NCBI GenBank assembly: GCA_017993505.1
Contig: JAGOMP010000001.1
Location: 1-53,058, forward strand
Direction of reading: 5' to 3'
Length of the DNA stretch: 53,058 bases
Source: Planctomycetota bacterium
GTDB taxonomy: Bacteria > Planctomycetota > Uabimicrobiia > Uabimicrobiales > JABWCH01
The notes under the pieces are model-generated. The model was not told the DNA's origin and searched no databases. It was given only the letters and a program-made list of their open reading frames with translations. Both the position numbers and the translations under genes were made by a program. Of the stretch, positions 44,339-52,400 are shown one piece after another (position 1 is the first letter of the stretch; each line of letters begins with the position of its first letter).

Positions 44339-45019
44339 CTAAAATTTTTTTCGCACAAAATTATATAAAGGAATAAGTTGTTTGTATTGAGATTGGAGAG
44401 TATGGATAAATCCAGGTTGTAATATTTCTAGTTCTGTTTTTGCTGTATAGTGTTGAACAGTAAACCAATGTTCGCCTGGATTGTAAAATTTAAAATATCG
44501 TTTGATATGATCAAGAGTTAAAGTATGACATAATTGCTTGTTAGGCCAATCATGCAACTGCCAAGTAAAATCTTTAAGTTTTTTTAAAATTTGTAAAAAT
44601 TCTGGAGCGTTTTCTTTGGCTTGTTGCTGTACATGTTGACCATCCCACCAAGCTTGTGGATGAATTTTTAAGCCAGTAGTAATGCCTTCATAGTCAATTT
44701 GCGTAAATAAAATGGTGTGTTGATAATGTTTTTTTAAATCTTGAGCTAAAACAGAGCCTAAAATTTGACTAAGTGGTTTTAATTCTTGCTTGGAAGGACA
44801 AAAATAAAGCCACATAGAATTCACTCTATAATTATTGTAGATATAAGGATGGTGTAAACTTGTTTGCAATTGCAATGGTTGCTCTATATCTTGTAATATT
44901 TTCTTCCCAATCGTTTGTAATTTCCGTTTGACAGCTAAACGATTCCCATCATATTCTTTATCACGTGCTTTATTTCCCTCAAAATATTCAAAATCTTCTA
45001 GACTAAAATGTATTTCCAT
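44339..45019 (-). CDS. Uncharacterised protein
   Basis: 226 residues, soluble, without signal peptide or membrane helix. It has an N-terminal Arg/Lys-rich helix (NRLAVKRKLQTIGKKI), a central aromatic segment (VNSMWLYFCPSKQEL), an HPQAWWDGQ stretch and a C-terminal part rich in His and Trp (NPGEHWFTVQHY). I do not recognise the family; a nucleic-acid or enzyme fold is possible. AAGGA is well placed before the ATG. The gene is monocistronic or follows the STAS gene at a distance of 114 bp, with a strong hairpin between them. Confidence 0.7.
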   Translation of the reverse strand: MEIHFSLEDFEYFEGNKARDKEYDGNRLAVKRKLQTIGKKILQDIEQPLQLQTSLHHPYIYNNYRVNSMWLYFCPSKQELKPLSQILGSVLAQDLKKHYQHTILFTQIDYEGITTGLKIHPQAWWDGQHVQQQAKENAPEFLQILKKLKDFTWQLHDWPNKQLCHTLTLDHIKRYFKFYNPGEHWFTVQHYTAKTELEILQPGFIHTLQSQYKQLIPLYNFVRKKF

Positions 45020-45085
45020 AAAACGTCCTTTGATGTAATTTTATTAAAAAAATCACTCTATAAAAAAATTTCAAAGGAACAGTGC

Positions 45086-45129
45086 AAACTTCTTACTATA
45101 AAATATAAAATACATATAGTAAGAAGTTT
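45086..45129 (-). terminator. Strong hairpin after the STAS gene
   Basis: A perfect 15-bp stem, AAACTTCTTACTATA (45086-45100) and its complement (45115-45129). On the minus strand no T-run follows; on the plus strand TTTTT does. It may act as a terminator or as mRNA 3' protection for the STAS gene. Confidence 0.55.
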
Positions 45130-45133
45130 TTCA

Positions 45134-45484
45134 TTATTGCCAATCAACAAGTGCAGCTTCTTTATCTGGGAAAATTTTTAATCGATCCCCCATTCCAAGT
45201 AAATCAAATAAAACTTTAAATTTAGATTGGACATGTATCAATCTAATTCCTAAAGAAGCATTAGGATGTTGTATAAAGTTAATTAAAAGTCCTAAACCGC
45301 TACTTGTGATAGAATAAACATTTTCAAGATCTAAAATAAGACGTGCCTCTTGAGCATCAAATATTTCTTGAATAATATTTTCTAAAGGAGGAAGGTATTC
45401 TTGTTTCATATCTCCAATAAGTTTTAATATAATAACTTCTCCCAAAGAATGATTTTCTTTTTCTACTTCTACATCTAGGGACAT
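45134..45484 (-). CDS. STAS-domain protein (anti-anti-sigma-factor type)
   Basis: 116 residues, a single STAS domain like SpoIIAA/RsbV. The motif ITSSGLGLL carries the conserved serine pair (61-62); the residue before it is Thr instead of the usual Asp. In the family, an anti-sigma kinase phosphorylates the serine and a PP2C phosphatase removes it, releasing or trapping a sigma factor. Neither partner is in the window, so the role is inferred from the domain only. AGGAG lies 10 bases before the ATG, and 24 bases separate it from the preceding membrane-protein gene on the same strand. Confidence 0.85.
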   Translation of the reverse strand: MSLDVEVEKENHSLGEVIILKLIGDMKQEYLPPLENIIQEIFDAQEARLILDLENVYSITSSGLGLLINFIQHPNASLGIRLIHVQSKFKVLFDLLGMGDRLKIFPDKEAALVDWQ

Positions 45485-45508
45485 TGCATAGATGCTCCTA
45501 ATATTAAT

Positions 45509-46849
45509 TTAATTATGTTGTATGTAATTGACTTGATATATTTCACTTTTCCCTAAATAAATTTTCTCATATTTTTTTTTTGCAATATGTATTAAGGTAT
45601 GATTTGGTATGTTTTCATTCAGCCAATTCCAACACCAACTGTAAGAATCATTTTGAGAATGATCTCGTGTCCACCATGGTTCTGTCTGTATTTGCCATAT
45701 TTGATAGGAAGTTGTACTGTTGCATATTTGATATTGGTTATCTGTTTTATAAATGGCGTCTTTCCAGTTTATACTTGTTATATTATGGAAATCAAGAAAA
45801 TTCTCTGTTTTTTTTAATGACATAAAATTTTTTTGTGGAATATACTGCATTGTTCTATAAATGGATATAAAATTTCTTGGTAAATAGGTTGTAGAGATCG
45901 TCCATTGCTTATGTGCATGTTCCAACTTCCATAAATTCGTTTCTGTAATTTTAATAGGAAAGGGCAAAGCCATAGTTGTATGAAAAAATTTCCCATTATA
46001 TAATGTTTGTGTTGCTTGAAACATGGTTTTATTAGTGAAATTCTTTGTATATTCCTGTATTTGAACTGCTGTTATGCAAGATGGCATAATTTTTACCATA
46101 GGGAATAAACATAATAATGTTGCTATACAAATTGTAATCAAAATTTTTTGCCATGAAATATGAAAAGTAAATTGTAAAAATATTATAGTAATATATATAC
46201 AACTGCATAAGAAAAAAACAAAAATTAAGGGTAAATTATATTTTGCTTGCAAATTTAAATTATCAAAAACAGGTGGGTTTATTCGAAATAAAGTTTGTTG
46301 TGTAGGTATAGGTTGTTCATCTTTTTGTAAAATTTGTAAATTTCCCCCTAAATGTTTCCATGTTTGCAAAATTTCTGCAATTTTTGGTGTAAGATGTTCT
46401 TGTCTTGTAATGATTTGATCAAAAATATGTAATGTTTCAGGTTCATTAGGAATAAAAGGAATAGAATGTAATATATAATTAGGGGATTCTACTATGGGAA
46501 TATTATTTCCATAGATTCCTATAAATGGTGTAGAGTGTGGAATTTTTTGAAAATTACATTGCTCTTGGCTGATTTGTTTTCCATTTTGAAAAAAAGTAAA
46601 TGTAGCTTGCGGATTATAAATAGGGACATAAGCCAATGCAGAAGTTTCATAACTTTGGTCTATATATTGAAAATTATTACATTGCAATATAATAGAATAT
46701 TGTGGCATTTGCTTTTGAATTTCTATAACTAACCATTGGTCTTGTCTGTACCATTTTCCACTGCATGATCTCCACTCTAAAGTATCAGCATATAGTAGTG
46801 AAATCCAAAAGAAAGCAAATATGATATGTAAACAATACTTACGCAACAT
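45509..46849 (-). CDS. Membrane protein with GATase-like ectodomain
   Basis: 446 residues. The N-terminus is a signal or anchor (MLRKYCLHIIFAFFWISLLYA). The following region (about 25-190) includes IITRQEHLTPKIAEILQTW-KHLGGNLQ, like the glutamine-amidotransferase-like domains of VWA-associated membrane proteins. Two membrane helices follow (about 206-228, 231-253), then a second soluble part without recognised motifs. I call the GATase-like assignment tentative: no catalytic Cys was identified. AAGGT precedes the ATG. It is followed closely by the STAS gene. Confidence 0.7.
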   Translation of the reverse strand: MLRKYCLHIIFAFFWISLLYADTLEWRSCSGKWYRQDQWLVIEIQKQMPQYSIILQCNNFQYIDQSYETSALAYVPIYNPQATFTFFQNGKQISQEQCNFQKIPHSTPFIGIYGNNIPIVESPNYILHSIPFIPNEPETLHIFDQIITRQEHLTPKIAEILQTWKHLGGNLQILQKDEQPIPTQQTLFRINPPVFDNLNLQAKYNLPLIFVFFLCSCIYITIIFLQFTFHISWQKILITICIATLLCLFPMVKIMPSCITAVQIQEYTKNFTNKTMFQATQTLYNGKFFHTTMALPFPIKITETNLWKLEHAHKQWTISTTYLPRNFISIYRTMQYIPQKNFMSLKKTENFLDFHNITSINWKDAIYKTDNQYQICNSTTSYQIWQIQTEPWWTRDHSQNDSYSWCWNWLNENIPNHTLIHIAKKKYEKIYLGKSEIYQVNYIQHN

Positions 46850-46992
46850 TGACTTACCTTTAATTTGATGATTTCTTAAAAAAATAACTTTTTTTATTAA
46901 AAATCTATTATAATATATTAAGAAACCTTTTGTACTATATAATCATAATATTATAGTATTTTTTTTTGTTTGTTTCAATTCATTTTATTTTG

Positions 46993-47001
46993 TGTTATAA
47001 T
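46993..47001 (+). promoter_or_regulatory. Extended -10 promoter of the cyclophilin gene
   Basis: TGTTATAAT is a perfect extended -10 (TG-N-TATAAT). The -35 is weak (TTTCAA at 46973-46978), as is typical with an extended -10. It lies 50 bases before the ATG. Confidence 0.6.
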
Positions 47002-47051
47002 TTTTATATGAGTTATCTTTATTTTTATTATTAATAATTAAGGTTAATACC

Positions 47052-48155
47052 ATGAAATTTTTAGCTTATTTATTATGTTTTATTTTTTGTTTCAGTGTAG
47101 TAGCACAAGAAGCTCCTATAGCTGAAGAAGCAATTCCAGAGATGGAACAAGAAATTATTGATCAAGAAACTGTTGATCAAGAAACTGTTGAAGAAGAAGC
47201 TACGGAAGAAGAAGCTACGGAAGAAGAAGCTACGGAAGAAGAAGCTATTGAAGAAGAAGCTATTGAAGAAGAAGCTATTGAAGAAGAAGCTATTGAAGAA
47301 GAAGCTATTGAAGAAGAAGCTATTGAAGAAGAAGCTATTGAAGAAGAAATATTGGATGATAGTGCTATTCCAACATTTGAAAAAGAATATGCAGATGATC
47401 CAGTCATTTGTATAGAAACGAATATGGGCAAAATATATATTGAACTTTTTGCCAAAGAAGCACCAGAAACTGTTAAAAACTTTATAGATTTAGCAGAAGG
47501 GAAAAAAGAATTTACAGATATTCAAAAAAACAAAGTCACTCGTCCTTATTATGATGGATTAATTTTTCATCGTGTTATTAAAAATTTTATGATTCAAGGT
47601 GGTTGCATTTTAGGAACTGGTGCTGGCACTCCTGGATATACTTTTAAAGATGAAATCAATGCACAAGCTTTAGGATTAGATACAGAACTTGCTTTAGAAA
47701 AACAACCAGAAGGATTTGCTTTTAATCCAAAATTACAAAGCATGCATCCTCAAATGGTAGAAAGATACATTATTACAGGGATTGCCCAACGTTTAAACAT
47801 TATGACAGAAGAGCAATTTAAAGCACGTCAAGATGAATTTTTACTTGCTTTAGAAACATTAACTATGAAAGAATTTTATGAATTTTTAGGCTATAAATAT
47901 AGCACTACTTTAAAATCTCATGAACCTAAACGTGGTGTAATTGCAATGGCAAATCGTGGTGCAAATACAAATGGTGCTCAATTTTTCATTAATTTAGTAG
48001 ATACACCTTGGTTAGTTGGCAAACATACTGTATTTGGTAAAGTCATTGCAGGTATGAATGTAGTAGATAAAATTGGTGAAGTGGAAGTAGAGGAAGAAAG
48101 TAGCCGCCCATTAAAAGAAGTCAAAATCATCCGTATTCGAACAGTTTCTCAGTAA
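47052..48155 (+). CDS. Exported cyclophilin-type peptidyl-prolyl isomerase
   Basis: 367 residues. A signal peptide (MKFLAYLLCFIFCFSVVAQ) is followed by an acidic repeat domain, about residues 47-96, of ten EEEAT/EEEAI units, then the cyclophilin fold from about residue 117. Cyclophilin motifs: ICIETNMGKIYIELF, YYDGLIFHRVIKNFMIQGG (containing the FHR catalytic arginine), GTPGYTFKDE, GVIAMANRGANTNGAQFFI and KHTVFGKVIAGM. An insert of about 90 residues (about 200-294) separates KDE from GVIAMAN, much longer than in PpiA. Likely an envelope protein-folding catalyst. AAGG precedes the ATG and a terminator follows. Confidence 0.93.
   Translation: MKFLAYLLCFIFCFSVVAQEAPIAEEAIPEMEQEIIDQETVDQETVEEEATEEEATEEEATEEEAIEEEAIEEEAIEEEAIEEEAIEEEAIEEEAIEEEILDDSAIPTFEKEYADDPVICIETNMGKIYIELFAKEAPETVKNFIDLAEGKKEFTDIQKNKVTRPYYDGLIFHRVIKNFMIQGGCILGTGAGTPGYTFKDEINAQALGLDTELALEKQPEGFAFNPKLQSMHPQMVERYIITGIAQRLNIMTEEQFKARQDEFLLALETLTMKEFYEFLGYKYSTTLKSHEPKRGVIAMANRGANTNGAQFFINLVDTPWLVGKHTVFGKVIAGMNVVDKIGEVEVEEESSRPLKEVKIIRIRTVSQ
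47190..47339 (+). repeat. 15-bp tandem repeat (ten copies)
   Basis: Ten perfect-length units GAAGAAGAAGCTACG (3) and GAAGAAGAAGCTATT (7) encode EEEAT/EEEAI. All are in frame within the cyclophilin gene and near identical, indicating recent expansion. Confidence 0.92.
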
Positions 48156-48208
48156 ATTCATTGCTAAGTAAAAAATATATTTTCAAACACTAAGAGCAAT
48201 GTATTTTC

Positions 48209-48246
48209 AAAAAAACTAGCCATGAAAAATTATGGCTAGTTTTTTT
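48209..48246. terminator. Bidirectional terminator cyclophilin / kdsC
   Basis: A perfect 15-bp stem, AAAAAAACTAGCCAT (48209-48223) and its complement (48232-48246), with an 8-nt loop and A/T tracts. It overlaps the stop codon region of the minus-strand kdsC gene (stop at 48245). Confidence 0.85.
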
Positions 48247-48766
48247 ATATTTTAGGTGGCCAATTATTTTGTGTTTGCAAGATACGTTCAATAACATCAC
48301 GAACTGCACCTTGCCCACCTTTATAGGGTGAAACATATTGAACAATTTTTTTTACTTCTACACTCGCATCATAAGGTGCAGTAGAATAGGAAACATTCTT
48401 TAAAACAGGAATGTCAGGAATGTCATCCCCCATATATGCCACTTGTTGAGCTGTAAGTTGTTTTTTTTCTAAAATTTGTTGAAAAACTATAAGTTTATCA
48501 TGGATTCCTTGATGAAGTTCTGTAATATGTAAATCTTGGGCTCGTTTTGCTAAAGATTGCGAAGTTCGCCCTGTAATAATGCCTACTTCTAAGCCATGTT
48601 TTCTTGCATAGACGATTGCATAACCATCTTTTACATTAAATGGTTTCACAAGTTCACCTGAATCTGCCATCCAGATGCTACCATCCGTCAATACACCATC
48701 CACATCTACGAGAAGAAGTTTGATTTTTTGAAGCTGTTTTTTTTGTCGATTAAAAAAAAGGAACAT
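48245..48766 (-). CDS. kdsC: KDO-8-phosphate phosphatase (KdsC-like HAD)
   Basis: 173 residues. HAD motifs: DVDGVLTDG (nucleophile Asp in DVD), a Thr in IITGRTS, Lys in HDKL and the acidic GDDIPDIPVL. The family lacks a cap domain and forms tetramers. KdsC releases phosphate from KDO-8-P, a step in lipopolysaccharide inner-core synthesis, supporting an outer membrane with LPS. Nine bases separate it from the upstream lipoprotein gene, and the two genes are probably one operon. Alternative: a related HAD such as the NeuA-type phosphatase domain; the strong TDGSIW and GQGAVRDVIE segments favour KdsC. Confidence 0.9.
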   Translation of the reverse strand: MFLFFNRQKKQLQKIKLLLVDVDGVLTDGSIWMADSGELVKPFNVKDGYAIVYARKHGLEVGIITGRTSQSLAKRAQDLHITELHQGIHDKLIVFQQILEKKQLTAQQVAYMGDDIPDIPVLKNVSYSTAPYDASVEVKKIVQYVSPYKGGQGAVRDVIERILQTQNNWPPKI

Positions 48767-48775
48767 AATATATTT

Positions 48776-49348
48776 CTATTCTTGTAAAAAAATTTTTTGT
48801 ATAGTTTGTTGTAATTTTTGTTGAAATTCTATAGTATGCAATGCATCATCTATATTGTTATATAGTGTTTCAGAGACTGTTTGTTGATCGTGATGGATTG
48901 TTTTGTTTAAAAGTGGATCATAAAGAATAATTTTAAAAGGCAAATCTACAGTTGACTTTATAATTTGAGTTGTTTGTATAGTCGATTTATGAGCTAAATT
49001 ATGTTCAAATTGTATATTTTCTAATTGCTCTATTCTATTTTGTATTTTTGGAATTCCTAAAAAACAATATATATGACAAGTGAGTTCATCTTGTTCTTTT
49101 GCTAATTGAATGGTAGGATGGTTATCAAATAAATTTTGTAACAATGTTTGTATACTAATATGTAAATGTTCTGTTGCTTTTGTTTTTGATTGAATTTTAC
49201 AAATAATTTTATGCATATAGGATGGGAAATATTTGTATTTATCTGTTGTTTGTTGAAAAAATTCCTTATTATTGTTTGTCTTCAATTTTGTTGTATTGCA
49301 AGAACAGAATATTACAATACATAATAACAGGAATATATATATTTTCAT
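48776..49348 (-). CDS. Lipoprotein, possibly LptE-like
   Basis: 190 residues. The signal MKIYIFLLLCIVIFCSCNTT contains a lipobox (FCSC), so the mature protein is lipid-anchored. The mature region predicts alternating helices and strands, with LHISIQTLLQNLFDNHPTI reminiscent of LptE-type lipoproteins that assist LPS assembly at the outer membrane. This is a weak resemblance supported mainly by the adjacent kdsC gene; I do not claim the family. It is transcribed together with kdsC and has only a weak ribosome binding site. A terminator of the preceding gene lies just upstream. Confidence 0.6.
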   Translation of the reverse strand: MKIYIFLLLCIVIFCSCNTTKLKTNNNKEFFQQTTDKYKYFPSYMHKIICKIQSKTKATEHLHISIQTLLQNLFDNHPTIQLAKEQDELTCHIYCFLGIPKIQNRIEQLENIQFEHNLAHKSTIQTTQIIKSTVDLPFKIILYDPLLNKTIHHDQQTVSETLYNNIDDALHTIEFQQKLQQTIQKIFLQE

Positions 49349-49395
49349 ACATCTATTTCTTTATGTTGGAAAGATATTATTTTTATGTGGTTACA

Positions 49396-49437
49396 AAAAA
49401 ATACATAACTATATGAACCATAAGTTATGTATTTTTT
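49396..49437 (-). terminator. Terminator of the large TPR/PQQ gene
   Basis: A perfect 15-bp stem, AAAAAATACATAACT (49396-49410) and its complement (49423-49437), with a 12-nt loop. On the minus strand it is followed by A-rich then T-rich sequence. Confidence 0.75.
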
Positions 49438-49445
49438 ATTTTTTT

Positions 49446-52400
49446 TTATTGTTTAGTTAGATCTTCAATCCAATATTTATATATTTCATTATTGGCTGGA
49501 ATGTATAAGGAATTGATATCACACGTTGCTTTTACATACGTCATATTTGGTAACATATGTTTCCAAATAATACTTCCATCTTTCATAGAAACTGCATACA
49601 TATTAAAATCTTGTCCAGCCATGAAAAAAACATGTTGGTATTGAACAGCGGGTGTAGCAAAGCCTGTTTCCGTAGGGATCGTTTTTAAAATATTACCTGT
49701 TCTTGTATTGAGTGCATAAATATTTTTTCGAGTAGCAATAACCCATAGGCGATGATTATAATAAATAGGTGTTACTTTTACTCCGCTAGGTATTGGTTTT
49801 CTCCATTGGATTGTGCCTGTGTCTGCATTGACAGCTGTAATTCCTATATTTACAAGAGGAACATAAATCAAGTCTTCACAGTTTATGAGATCAGACGTTG
49901 CTGTTGCGTCTAATGTTGTTTGCCAAGCAATTCTATTTTGTTGAATATTGATCGAAAAAAGTTGACTATTTTTTGTGGCAATGATAATATTTCCTTTGTA
50001 CATTAAAGGTGCAGTAGTAGGTTCTTGAGAAAGTGTACTTTGTTTATAAGATACGTATTTCCCTATACTATCTTTCTTACAAGTATAAAACGTTCCATTT
50101 TTTGTCACAACAATAATTTGATCTTCATATAGAATCGGACCTTGTGTAAATTCTGCATTGGGAAGTTTATGTTTCCATATAATTCGTTCTTGAGAAATGG
50201 GAATGTTAGAGTCTAAGTTTAAGCAATAAATAAAACCATCTTGTGTTGTAAAATAAAGAGCATTGTTCCCTTGAAGCATATTGCCAACGACTTCCGAAAA
50301 TCTATCTAAAGAGAGCTTCCATTCTTCATCACCCTGTGTATTGTAACAGAACAAGGTATCGTGATTGGGAACGTAGATTTTATTTTGATGCAGTACAATT
50401 TGTGTTTCCAATCTTGTAGGAAAAGATTTTGTCCATTGTGGGTTGCGTTGTATATGAAGTTTTACTTTGTATAGATATTTTTCTTTTCTTATTTCTTCTT
50501 TTCGTAAAATAGTAAATGCAGGGTGTTGAATAGTAACCTTGCCAAGAATTTCATTATGATTGTAATAATGAATAAGCGGGAAATTACCAATATTTTTATC
50601 TGCTAGAAAACAAGCAATATCAGTAGGTGGTTCTGTTTCTAACACAAGAGGAATTTTTAAACTTTGTACTAAATTTGTATTTGCAAATTTTTCATCTTGT
50701 ATGAGATTGATGAAATAAAGCATTGCTTGTTCATATTGTCCCTTTTGAGTAAGTTGATTGGCTAAGTCTGTTAATGCTTTCATTTGATGATATAATTTCT
50801 GTGCTTGTTGTAAGGGTAATTGTGCTACTTGTGCATCTGGAGAATTAGGTAATAATTGAATGAGTTCTTCATATGTTTGAATAGTTTCTTCTAATTTTCC
50901 TTGTTTTTGTAAAACTTCAGCATGGGCAAGTAATTTTTTTTGTGTAGTTATTTTATTGAATTGTTCTTGTTCAAATTTGTCTTCTTCTTTTAATATTTGT
51001 AAAAATAGTTCATCTACTTTGTCATGCAATAAGGGATCTTTTTGTCGAAGTCTCTCTAATTGTTGACGTGCAATTTTAAATTTTTTCTGCTCAATAGATG
51101 TTTTTACTTCTTCTAAAAGTTCTTTATTTTCCTCTTCCGCATCTTTTCTTTTTTGTTTTTCAATCTCTGTAATGTATGTACGAATTTCCTCTAGCAATAC
51201 TTGGTTATTTACTTTTAAATATTGTTCTTGTTTTTTGTAAAGAGTGTCTAAAATTTTATCATACTGTTTTAATGGTAAGTATTCTTTATAGACATTTTCT
51301 ATTTCTTTTGCTAATTTTTTTTGTTGCTTTTGGATGAGCAATTCTTGTTGTTGTTTGAATCCTTGATGGTATAACTGAGCAACTTCATTATGTGTACCTA
51401 ATAAATAAGGACTTTGCCATAAATTATACATGTCTTCTTTAATACTATTAAAATTATCTTGTTCTATACACATCTTATAATATTGCAACAAACTTCTAGC
51501 ATGCCATTCACGAATCCCTATAAATATCAAAGAAAATAATATCAAAAGTGCTATAACAATGTATGTCTTGTAATCTGAAGTTGCAGATTTCATAAATAAT
51601 TTACATTTTACTATTGCTCTCTGTATAAAAGTTCCACTGAGTCCCATTTTTATATTGATTTTTTCTTGTATATCAAGGCGTGTGGGATCCAATTTCATCA
51701 TTTTTTGATATGTTAATAAAAGGGATTCATCGTCTTTTTTTCGTTCGTACGATTCTGCCATAGATTCGTAAATTTCTAATGCCTGCTTTTTTTGCTTTGT
51801 TTCTAAATAATAGTTAATGAGTTCTTTGTGGCATTGAATAGTGTCTGGAGCATGCTTTAATATTTTTATACAAACATCAATAAGAATATCTTGTTTTTGT
51901 AATCGTCGTAAAATAGGAATGAGTTGAAGCCCCAAAGTTTTTATTGTATCTTGATTATTTTCTTGTTCTAGATTTAAATAAAATAAAGCTAATCTTGCCT
52001 CTAAATTATTATTATCCATGCTAAGTGCACGTTCAAAAGAAATTTTTGCAAGTTCTGATTCACCATTTTTTTCTCTTAAATGACCACATTTTGTCCATAA
52101 AATAGAGGATTGTTCGTATGCTCGATTTTTTTCATCAATGGTAGCCAATTCTTCTAAAAATGTAATATTATCAGGATAAGCATTGAAAATAATGGGTAAA
52201 AACATATTTACTGCATGAGTATCACCACATTCACTATACTGTTTTGTAATGTCACATATATATTGTAATAAAGTAAGAAGTTTACATTTTACAATACTTA
52301 TACAAATAAAAATTGATAAAATTGCTTTGACATCAATGCTTTCCAATTGTACATATTTTTTGATAGATTGTTGAAAGGAATCAAAAATTTTATACACTAC

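Noticed and set aside
47158..47455. Lys/Leu-rich and Ser/Ala/Ile-rich frames over the cyclophilin repeat
   Set aside because: They are shadow frames of the 15-bp repeat. The third frame has a signal peptide and the cyclophilin fold.
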